From assembly GCF_027244095.1 (NCBI RefSeq), contig NC_069669.1, positions 7,342,501 through 7,406,500 on the forward strand: DNA of 64,000 nucleotides, read 5' to 3'. Below, in pieces: positions 56,001 to 64,000 of this stretch. This stretch comes from Hemicordylus capensis. Taxonomy: Eukaryota; Chordata; Lepidosauria; Squamata; Cordylidae. The first letter of the stretch is position 1, and every line of letters begins with the position of its first letter. The position numbers and the translations under genes are program-made. The notes below the pieces were generated by a model. It was given only the letters and a program-made list of their open reading frames with translations, was not told where the DNA came from and did not search any database.

Positions 56001-59000
56001 CTGGCAAACAGGACACCTGTCACCACACTCCCCTCCCCAGAGGTCTCATTTCCACTGCCATTTCTGAGAAGGTAAGGAACAGCAGGGATCCTTTCTGAGC
56101 AGGAGGAGAGGGCTCCCCTTGTGTTTTACCTTCGCCCTGCCCCAGTGCAACGGACAGAAGACCTGCTTCTCTCCTAAGCCCTCTGCCGTCTGCCAGAAAA
56201 GGATCGGGGGGATTGGTGGGGACCAGAAATAATGGCTGAGATAAGTCGACATTTGTGGATCCCTAAATATGAGAAATGCCAGGGCTCCGTGTGCTTTTGG
56301 AATCCGTAAGTAGGCGTGGGCACCTGCTCAGGAAGAAATGATGGCAGACTTAACTTGATTCCGTGAAGGGTTTGATACGGCCCACACAGGAGGCAGAGTT
56401 CCAAGTGCCAACCCCAGCCGCCCTATCAGTGCAACAGCCGTGGCTGTGCGTTTGGCCTGCTTGCAACGATGACAGATGCTGCCGACAAGCAGTGAGGCAA
56501 CACTTTTACTATATTTGCCCAAAGAGAAAGCAATTTTAAATTGTAGACAGTCGCCTTAAAAATAGAGGTTAAATACAGGAAATTGCTGTATTTAAAAAAC
56601 AAAAACAAACAAAAAACCACCATGTATTTACTCAAAAGGAAGAGGACTCTGAATTTAAGACAACCCCCTTGATTTCGAACGTCAAAAATCTAGCCTTGCG
56701 TTCAGATAAATACAGCATTTTTAGGAACACAGGAAGCTGCCTTTTACTGAGTTGGACCATTGGTCCATTCAGCTCAGTATGGTCTACCCTGAGGCTATTC
56801 ACACGCTCAGGCAAAACCAGGCTAAGGAAGCCCAGCCTGGTTTTGCTGGAGTGTGCAGATCCTGGCGGCAACAAACCTACTTAGGGGTGCCCAGAAACTG
56901 GGCTAATTGATCTTGTGTCAGTGTCGCGCAGCTCCTACACACAAAGAAGCCTCCTGACCCCATAATGAACTGCGCATTCACACGGTGCATTACAGAAGTT
57001 CTGGTGGCCTCCTGGTCCCAGAAATGCCCTGCTACCGACAGGAGCTGGAAATCATTTGGATGAGCAATCCACGCGCTCAGCCAGGGGGAGAGGATCGTCT
57101 GCGGGGGAGGTAGACATTTTGAGGCTTGCTCCCCTCACCCCTTTTGAGCCCTTTCGCCGATCGTGAGAAAGGCCTCAATGACTGGCAAAAGCTTCTCCAA
57201 GGTTTCAGGCAGATCTTTCCCAGCCTTACCTGCAGATGCTGCCAGGGATTGAACTTGGGACCTTCTGCATCCAAAGCAGGATCTCTATCACAGAGCTATG
57301 GCCCCATCTAATTTTGTGTAATGGTCCCCCCATACCTCCCTTGGGGGGCTTTATGGCTTGGAGTTTCTCCCTGCCATGCTGCTGCCAAAATCTGTCCTTT
57401 GAATCGAACACTGATTGGAGACGATATTGAGCAAACTGTGTCATTGTGCGCACAGACACATGGTTTCCTCCCCTCGAGCAGATCCAAGCGTTCAGAGAGG
57501 TATATGATACAGGCCTCCACGTCACTGTATCACCTTGGAATACACGTGGGAAATAACTTGTTCAGAAATACGCCAACTTTAGAAACGCCCTGCGTGTGGA
57601 AAGCTTCGTCTCCATTTGCAGGAAGCGTTAGAAAGGTGAAGAAATGCTTGTTCAGGAAAGCTTGGTTGAGTCTCTCACCATATTGACCAGAGCTGATGGC
57701 AATTTCAATGATAGAGTCACTGATCTGAGTAGCATGTTCTCCTTGAGAGAGGACATCCTCCGGGGGTCCAGGAAGCGAGATATCCAGCAGAGCCGAGACA
57801 TTGGGAGGAGACAGACGGGTGCCAGAAGCCTCAGACGAGGGAAGCGGAGGAGTAGAGAGACCATTCTGGAGCGAAGTTTTGGGCAGTTCTGGTAGAGAAA
57901 GGACTAGTGCTCCCTGCTGTAGCAAGCAGAATATGCAAATTATTTGTATACATTTTCTGGAATTGCTGTACTGGCATTCTACTGTTAAAAGCACAGAAGT
58001 CCCTGTCAGGCCAAGAACTGGCAACTCTACCTACATCTCTTTGCCCACCTGTGGTGCTCTCTTCAGTCCTACCCAAAACATATTGCCTCCATGACTCCAG
58101 TTCTATAGATGGCAAACAGAGCCACACAGAGACACACACAACTGCTCCCCTGATCTGCCCCAATACTCGGTTGGGGGACCACAGTGAGCCCTGCTAGCTA
58201 AGCTCTCTTACTATGCAACATGGGCACTCTAAAGTTTAGAGGTTTGTATATATTTTCCTGGATTTGCCTGATCTCTTCAACTAAGTTTATTTCAAACATA
58301 TATCTACATCACATGGGCTCAGATGGAGCTATTCTGTTTCTTCACCCATGGCTTAGCTTGCCCCTTTCTCACTTTCCTTTCCCTACCCTTACCTTTCCTA
58401 TAATGTTTTTTAAACAATGGAAAGGAATACTCAGAAACGTAAGAAGCTGCCTTATACAGAGTCAGACCCTTGGTCCATCTAGCTCAGTATTGCTTAACAC
58501 AGACTGGCAGCAGTTTCTCCAAGGTTACAGGCAGGAGTTTCTCTCAGCCTTATCTTGGAGATGCTGCTAGGGAGGGAACTTGGGACCTTCTCCATGCAAG
58601 TGCTCTTCCCAGAGTGGCCCCATCCCCTAAGGGGAATAATCTCAAATGCAAACCAGGGCAGACCCTTCTTAGCAAAGGGGACAATTCATGCTTGCTACCG
58701 CAAGACCATCTCCTCCCATGTCTGTAGCTGAATATCCTCCTACCATCTCACTTTTTCACGTTCCAAACGTCCCTTCACTAGAGATGCTAAATCAGTACCA
58801 CATAGCTAGGAAGATTGTGCTATTGCCAGTTCCTTCTGCTGTAACTGGTCACTACACTTTAGCTTGTTCTCCTTTCAAGTTTTGCACAGAAATATCACAG
58901 ACTAAAGCCCTATCCACACATGCACAGATCTGTTTGCATGTATTTATTCATATACCACACGGCTACAGCTGCTTCCAGAATCACAGTTCAATGTTCTTGA

Positions 59001-62000
59001 AAACAGGCCTGAAGAAGCTTGAATTTTGGTCCCACACAAAAAGAAGCATTGGTCACATGTGGGTTATCTTTTCCCCGTGCTCCAGAGGGCAGGACAAATC
59101 AATCAAAAAAACCCTTCAAGAGGCAGAAGAGAATAGCCCCATAGTTCTGTTTGGGTGAGCCAAACTTCTAGAAAGAAAGTAACAGTAAAAGAAAAGATGT
59201 GCCACGTAAATGTGACAGAGTAACAGCAGGGAAAGATCTTTGGGGAAAAATGCTTACCAGTAGCCTTGGACGCCCCAGGGTGGGTCAAAATGTCCTCAGC
59301 AACAGCAGCCAGAAGAAGTCTTCACGGTGAGTGACCAATGCTCCTTTCTCGGCTGCTGGGTGAGGACCTCTCACATGGGACGTGCCACAGCTAAGAGACC
59401 TCGGGCAAGAGCATCCCAGGCTACTGGTGCAGAAGGACTTCTTGAAGGACACGTCTGCCGAAGGCGGCCTGGGCTGATTTGAAAAGGTCCAGCTTGTAGC
59501 ACCTAGAGAACCTGGATGGAGAGGACCACCATTTAACCAAGGGGAGCATTTGTGGAGAAAGCCACTGAAATGGTTGCAGAGTGGGCAGTGACCCTCAAAA
59601 GCGTAGGCAGATGTGGGACCTTTTATGCCAAGGCGATGCAGGCCTTAATCCACCAGGCCTGGGTTGCAGAGGATACTTACTGGCCCATGGTAAATGGAAC
59701 CTGAAAGAGGCTGTCCTGGACAGGTACATGTTCAAGCAGCGGCGAACATCGAGCGTATGCCACCACTTTTCCTTGGCCGCGGATTGTTTGGGACAGGGAA
59801 GGGAGGACCACATCTTGAGATCCATGAAAAACTGAACCAACTTTTGGGAGAATAAAAGGATCTGGGATCAGGCGCACAGAGCCCTGGGGGCGGGGGATGT
59901 AGAATCTGGGATTGGAAGAGAGCGTCCTGAGCTCAGAAATCCTCTGTGCGGAAGTAATGGCAACAAGGAAGATGAGCTTGAAGGAGAGTATGCGCAAGGG
60001 GATGGGCTTCATGGGCTCGAAGGGAGGTGCATGAAGGACTCAGAGCACCTCATAGAGGTCCCAGGATGGGAAACAATGGAGGCGAAGATGACGTGCCCCC
60101 TCTGAGAAATCTACAAAGGTAAGGATGAGATTGAATACTCCTCCTTTTGGATGGAGCCAGGAAGTTGAGAAGCATGGCGTTTGATGGTGTTTGCTTAGCC
60201 TTGAGACCTCTGTCAAGCCCATCCTGAAGAAAAAGTTGGGAAATTCCACATGTTTCTGGGGAAAACATGTGCTGGCAGCACCAGCAAAGAAATACCCTCC
60301 ATGTGGTCTGGTAAATCCAGGATGCTCTCTGCCTAGAGAAGAAAGATGCGACAAAGTAGGCAACTGAGGAGCAGAACCAGTGGGAATGCAAACAGGAGCT
60401 CATGTGGCCAGTGAGATGACATGGCATCCAGTTGGTGATGGTGTCTATGATGACCCCAGGTGATTTATCCAGTTGGAGGGTGCTCTTGGTCACGTTCATG
60501 AGGAAGCCGTGAGTGGATAGATTTGATAGTGCACTGCTGAGATCTCTTTTGGCTGAGGCCAGGGAAGAAGACTGGATGAGGAGATCATCGAGGATCTTTT
60601 GTAGGAGCATGTGAGCAATCAGCAGTGCCAGAGTCTTTGTGAAAATCCAGGGAGCTAAGGAGAGACCAAAGCGGAGGGCTGCGTACTAGTAATGCAGGCT
60701 GAAGTAAGCGGCGATGATCATGATGAATGCGGACATGGATGCAGGCCTCCGTGAGGTCCACGTATGCCAAGTAGTCCCCATGACACAAGGCGATGCGTAA
60801 GTAGCCCCCGTGGAGATGGAGCGCATGGTTTCCATACCAAACTTTCTGCATCTTACAAGATTGTTTAAGTATTTGAGATCCAGGATGGCCTGTAAGGTAC
60901 TGTCTTTTTTGGGCGCCCCGCCGTTCCTGCTCTGCCAGAACTCCTTCTATTGCCGAGAAGTTGAGTACATGTTGAACTGCCGCCAGCAGGGCCTTATGTT
61001 TCTGTGGCAACCTGGATCGAGGGGTGGGCAGGAACTGGTCCCTTGGGCGGGCTGTTTATCTTGCAACCGTGCAGGATAGTGTCTATGACCCAGTGGTCTG
61101 AAATGGAGGCCTCCCAAGCGTGAAAGAAGTGAGAAAGGTGACCTCCCACACACAGGGGCAGTGAGTCAGGAGGCTTGGGCCCGCAAGGGGTTCGATGTCC
61201 CTGGGGAGGGTCCTTTGGCTGGAGGAGGAGGTGGTGGTAGAGTCATCCTCTAAAAGGACGATGTTGGGGCTTTCCTCCCTCTTGGGAAGGGTGGCAAAAA
61301 TCCTAGTTGCCGCAGGTGACCGAGATGGAAAAGTCACCTGCAGAGGCCTCCAAAGGACTGGATGTGCTCTACTCCCCTCTGGACTCCGTCACTGACCACT
61401 GAAGCCGCAGCATGCACACTGGTGGCATGCTGGAACTTCCTACCGTGCCCTTGCATAGCTCTCTTGCCCTTAAGAACAGGAAGAAACCCGGTCCTCTTGG
61501 GCTCCATGGGGAAGGAGGAAGGTAGAGGAGGATAGGGAAGGAGAAGGAGTAAAAAAGGACTTTAAAAGAAGAAACAGTTTTTAGGTGAAACGAAGAGGAA
61601 AGAACTGAAAAAGAAGAGGCTGGAAATAGAGGGGCAAAAATTTTGAGAGCCAGTGAGAGAAGGAGAAAAAACTAGAAGCTGGCTAGATATGACCTCCTCT
61701 GGAGCTGGCAGGACAAACTAAACTGGGAGGGGCTATCTGCTCCCACCTCGTAAAGGTTTTCCTCGATTGATTTGTCCTGCCCTCTGGAGCATGCGGGGAG
61801 GATAACCCATGTGAGATGACTGAATTCAGTCCCGCCGAGGACTGAATCTTCAAGCACAGAACATTGTGTTTGTGTGAATCCACTGCAAGTTGTGAAGATG
61901 ACTACCACTAGAAGCAACACTTGCTTCATGAGCTCATACTCTACCTGGAAGCCCCCAGGGATCGCCTCCTGCTCAGGCCGTGATGGTAGACCAAGGAACG

Positions 62001-63463
62001 GAACCCGACATTCACTGCTTGAACCCTGGAAAATGCAACCAAGAATGCTCAAGTCACATGCTCAGACAGAGAGTACCCATTTGCACTAAGAAAGGGCTGA
62101 AACTGGTCCATGCCAGGATGGTGGCCAAATGTACCAAACAAAGCCCAATCCTGAACCCAAGCCATACAATTCAGCCTTCTCTTGTATTTGCATTTTAACA
62201 TACCTGGCCTCAGTTGCCCATGCTCTAATAACTGGGACTACTTTAATGTGCTTTAAATAGTAATGAACAGTGGAAATGATCCAGAATCTTCAGTTGGCAG
62301 CAGCCACCGGGATTTTGTTGGACCAGTAGGTTGGACAATAAGTCAATCTTGCGACGGCTTCGAAGTTTACTGGTTTCTTTCTGGGCTCAATGCCAGCCAG
62401 TTTCGATCTTTAAAGTCCTACATGGACTGAGACCAGGGCAAACAAACCTGCCCAAGTCTCATGTTCTACTACAAAAGCCCTTCTCTCCTACAGGAGGAGG
62501 GAGGAAAAACATCCTTTTCTCTATTTTTAGAAGAGCTCCAAGTTGCTCTTCTGAGTCTATGGATTCATTGTGCCCACAGTGACTATTCAAGGAGTCAAAT
62601 ATAGTCTCCGAGATTTATTTTAGAGACTGCTCAGCACAAAAGCCAATAAGCGAAGAACTAGTTTAGCCAGAGTACATTTCCTACCAGTTTCTAACTGAGC
62701 CAGCTGGGGTGGTCGGTAATGTCTTGGGGGATGAATGCTCACTGTGTTTTTTGACGACACCCCTAGAGTTGGAAAACAGCGAGTGGCCAACTTGCATGGG
62801 GAAATTTTGTCGAGGAGCTTGAATGGGGACCCTAGAATTAGAAAAGGAGTATCTGAGTGTGGGAGGAAAAAGCAAAGCAAGTCGCATGGAAAGGAAGAGG
62901 AGGAACCAGTTACAGCCTCAGACAGGGCCTAGGGATAAAAGGGGCAATGGGTTGTGGACAGAAAGGGACCAGGAGACAAGGCAACTATGAAGGCAACTAC
63001 AGGCTAGAAGGCAGAACAAAGTGATGGTAGAAGGAAATGAGGGGCTGCTTTGTCCTCAGCATAGTAGTTAGATATTTAGGCAAAGATCTGGGAAAGGGGG
63101 ATCAAGAGAGCAAGAGACCTGCTAGAAACAGACAGTGCAACAGGTAAAGAGGGGCAAGAATTTGTGCAGTGCAAGTTAGGGACCTGGGTGAGTTAGAATC
63201 TCACAGCGTTTCATGATAATCTGGTTATAGCCTGCAAGGAGCATTAACACACCTTTTAAGGGCTTAATGGAAGCGAAAACTCACCGCTACTGTAGCAATG
63301 GAGCCTCCGTTCTGATGTGCCACTGTGGAGTCCTGCCCTGTGACCACTGTTGTCACGGCATCTGGCGAAAGTGGGGAAACACCTGACAAGCCTTCAGTAT
63401 CCAGAACAGGCAAAGGACTGCCAGGGATAATGCCGGCACTTTTGGCTGCCAAATCGATAGCAC
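53031..63463 (-). CDS. CRAMP1: CRAMP1 (cramped chromatin regulator homolog 1), last five coding exons, partial
   Basis: Coding exons in transcript order: 63463-63285, 57916-57679 (or starting 57913), 55734-55570, 54060-53915 and 53201-53031 (stop TGA). All boundaries are GT-AG with matching phases; the first exon here continues a codon from an exon outside the window. About 299 C-terminal residues are encoded. Family evidence: SDSIIEIAISSGQYG, PLSPAKLNGSDNSKSLPSP, DPQWYPNDSTDSSLSSLF, SFLSPEKGRKMLP, SRDSFVSRSLADVAE and MMNENSIDYISRFNDLAQEL follow the conserved CRAMP1 C-terminus. The protein ends in a run of seven glycines and PPIGDLSQ. The SANT-like DNA-binding region lies in the N-terminal part, outside the window. 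CRAMP1 is a nuclear chromatin factor related to Drosophila cramped and linked to linker histone H1 gene expression. The 5.4-kb intron 57917-63284 hosts a DIRS fossil. Confidence 0.93.
53308..53560. repeat. LINE-tail-like repeat, inverted pair
   Basis: A forward tail piece (TTAATTAGATTTCTATACTG, CCCTTCCAAAAATGGCTCA) is followed at once by the complementary-strand part of the same module (TTTAGCAGAGGGGAGAGC, GTGATTGCTGGTGTCTACCT, TTGGGGACAGGGAGCCATC). It lies in the last CRAMP1 intron. Confidence 0.65.
53560..53700. mobile_element. DIRS-terminus fragment (fossil)
   Basis: CAGTCCTGCCTTTGGAGCAA and GGAAGGATAACCCACAGAAG resemble the right terminus of the DIRS element at 59040-61830. Only a terminal piece is present, without coding parts, and it is old and diverged. 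Confidence 0.5.
54180..54300. mobile_element. Palindromic MITE (GTTCCCTGTAACAGGGAT family)
   Basis: GTGTTCCCTGTAACAGGGAT starts a foldback with arms GGACTACAACTCCCATCATC and GAGGATGATGGCAGTTGTAC. The same start occurs inverted at the right end of the 55800 copy. Confidence 0.65.
54582..54684. mobile_element. hAT-type palindromic MITE with perfect 8-bp target duplication
   Basis: The 103-bp element starts CAAGATTGCACAAGATTGG and ends AAAGTTGTGTGCAGCCCTG. ATCTAGAG flanks it exactly at 54574-54581 and 54685-54692. The arms are shortened compared with its relatives. Confidence 0.88.
54735..55010 (+). repeat. Sauria-type SINE
   Basis: AAGCCACCTAATGGCACAGC, GCCGGTTCGAATCCCCG, GGGAAACCCCTCCTGTATTC and CACCAGGAGTCAACACCAAC, ending CACAAGTTTACTTTACTTTT. 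Nearly complete, in a CRAMP1 intron. Confidence 0.85.
55095..55235. repeat. LINE-tail-like repeat
   Basis: AGCTATTTATTGTTCAATTT, ATGTCGCTTTCATTAAAATC, AAAGCAGTTTACAATATAAT and AAAACAATGCACAATTAAAA resemble the 3' tail of an L2/CR1-type element. Confidence 0.45.
55800..55957. mobile_element. Palindromic MITE
   Basis: Ends CAGGGATCCCCAGCTG and ATCTGGGGATCCCTGTTACA, with arms ACAACTCCCACAATCCCCAG and GGATTATGGGAGTTGTAGTC. An extra internal copy of GGAGTTGTAGTCC suggests a rearranged arm. Confidence 0.7.
56728..57312 (-). repeat. Antisense SINE interrupted by a second element
   Basis: GGAACACAGGAAGCTGCC ... CAGCTCAGTATGGTCTACC at the left and ACTGGCAAAAGCTTCTCC ... CACAGAGCTATGGCCCC at the right are the two parts of one antisense tRNA-headed SINE. 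The intervening 56791-57176 begins GAGGCTATTCACACGCTC and ends ATCGTGAGAAAGGCCTC, imperfect inverted ends of a non-autonomous DNA element. Confidence 0.7.
58438..58720 (-). repeat. 5S-rRNA/tRNA-type composite SINE, antisense
   Basis: CGTAAGAAGCTGCCTTATAC, TTGGTCCATCTAGCTCAG, the body, then GCAAACCAGGGCAGACCC, TTCTTAGCAAAGGGGACAAT and TGCTTGCTACCGCAAGACC. The 5S-like leader is present. In the large CRAMP1 intron. Confidence 0.8.
59040..61830 (-). mobile_element. DIRS-type retroelement (fossil, internally shortened, broken)
   Basis: The minus strand carries reverse-transcriptase-like segments (about 61000-60400, with YLAYVDLTEACIHVRI and HHDHRRLLQ) and tyrosine-recombinase-like segments (about 60200-59600, with LNFLAPSKRRS, AITSAQRISELRTL and LDVRRCLNMYL). 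This combination defines the DIRS order. Possible gag-like sequence lies near 61340-61080. Its termini are inverted: GCTCCAGAGGGCAGGACAAA near 59080 matches the complement of TTTGTCCTGCCCTCTGGAGC near 61769, and GGGTTATC matches GATAACCC outside that. At 2.8 kb it is shorter than whole DIRS elements and it is decayed, with several breaks. It lies in the same orientation as CRAMP1 in an intron. Moderate divergence suggests an old but not ancient insertion. Confidence 0.85.
62340..62585 (+). repeat. Possible L2-like LINE fragment
   Basis: TTTAAAGTCCTACATGGACT and GAGACCAGGGCAAACAAACC could encode a degraded FKVLHGLRPGQ phrase similar to the L2 FKALNGL segment. Weak, and the rest of the stretch is not assignable. 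Confidence 0.3.
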
Positions 63464-63519
63464 CTTTGAACAAAGGAGGAAGAGTTTTAGTCTTTCACTG
63501 GTTCAGAAAGCCAAGTAAT

Positions 63520-63733
63520 CAACATTGACATGTCTTATCAGCTATTCAGCAACTTCCTCCAAAACGGGGTTATTCCCCTCGGTCTTAGGTGGGCATGTCT
63601 TTTGACTTTAACAAATCAAATTCTGTCCTGCCTTGGAGCTCCTAAGAGGAATAACCCATGAGGTGTCCCTGACCTCAGCAACTGAGAACAACATTGACAT
63701 GTCTTATCAGCTATTCAGCATCTTCCTCCAAAA
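63520..63733. mobile_element. Small DIRS-terminus foldback (fossil) between 45-bp direct repeats
   Basis: 63520-63564 and 63689-63733 are direct repeats of 45 bases (CAACATTGACATGTCTTATC ... TTCCTCCAAAA) differing at one base. The 124 bases between them start GGGGTTATTCCCCTCGG and end with inverted counterpart TAAGAGGAATAACCC plus a short extension. They include TCTGTCCTGCCTTGGAGC, which resembles the terminus of the DIRS element at 59040-61830. It has no coding capacity. Confidence 0.7.
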
Positions 63734-64000
63734 ATACAAAAAGATCTTCCTAATCCCTTATATTCTGTTCCAAAAATATTCACGGCTTTCTGTTTAGAGG
63801 AATACCTCATTTGTATTCCATTTAGACAGGGATTCATAAATTTAGGCATATATCAAATTCTTAAAGGCAGATTAATTAGAGACTGGTTTGGTATTTCACT
63901 CCCCTAGTAATCATATGGTAGCTGCAGGGTTAGCTGAACGCCTGGCCTTTATCAATACTGGTCTGGAGAGGCTAAGCCTTGTTCTTCCTTCCTTGGGGAG

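Noticed and set aside
57888-57889. Alternative acceptor CCAG|AA for the CRAMP1 exon at 57679
   Set aside because: It would need one base left over from the previous exon, but that exon ends in phase 0. The upstream CAGCAG acceptor fits the phase and keeps a conserved-looking LVLSLPELPK stretch.
60050-60610. 186-codon minus-strand frame as a host protein
   Set aside because: It belongs to the DIRS retroelement fossil.

Overview
This is vertebrate nuclear DNA. Multi-exon genes with GT-AG introns, CpG-island promoters and dense interspersed repeats show this directly. The repeat content points to a squamate reptile (lizard or snake): Sauria-type SINEs, L2 and CR1 LINE pieces, a DIRS element, palindromic hAT-type MITEs, and many copies of a SINE whose head looks like 5S rRNA joined to a tRNA-like head. 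The exact species cannot be told from the sequence.

Three host genes can be reconstructed exon by exon. (1) Plus strand, 11480-30255: a complete 13-exon, 481-residue major facilitator protein of the MFSD1 family. It is clearly diverged from MFSD1 itself, so I call it MFSD1-like. It has a CpG-island promoter with GC boxes and a poly(A) signal at 30590. (2) Minus strand, 47155 down to 35834: JPT2 (HN1L), five coding exons, 189 residues, complete, with a CpG-island promoter carrying three CCAAT boxes. (3) Minus strand, from beyond the right edge down to 53031: the last five coding exons of CRAMP1 plus a long 3'UTR. CRAMP1 followed by JPT2 on the same strand is the order seen on human 16p13.3, where MAPK8IP3 comes next. 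Here the MFSD1-like gene lies beyond JPT2 in the opposite orientation, tail to tail with it. The CpG island at 1-480 sits where a MAPK8IP3 promoter would be expected, but no MAPK8IP3 coding sequence is visible.

Layout: 1-480 CpG island; 500-1560 AT-rich degenerate repeat block; 1600-11190 intergenic, mostly SINEs, LINE tails, one well-preserved hAT MITE and microsatellites; 11190-30610 MFSD1-like gene with SINE-rich introns; 30610-35833 intergenic plus JPT2 3'UTR; 35834-47155 JPT2, with an 8.4-kb first intron; 47156-48400 JPT2 promoter and intergenic; about 48400-64000 CRAMP1, whose 3'UTR carries two foldback elements and an AAAG microsatellite, and whose 5-kb intron carries a decayed DIRS retroelement.

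Most notable observations: the MFSD1-like protein has four N-glycosylation sequons spaced exactly five residues apart in its first luminal loop and a C-terminal acidic dileucine signal; a 5S-rRNA/tRNA composite SINE family has amplified across the window; several MITEs show readable 8-bp target duplications, some nested inside SINEs; and a small DIRS-terminus foldback at 63565-63688 is flanked by 45-bp direct repeats that differ at one position.
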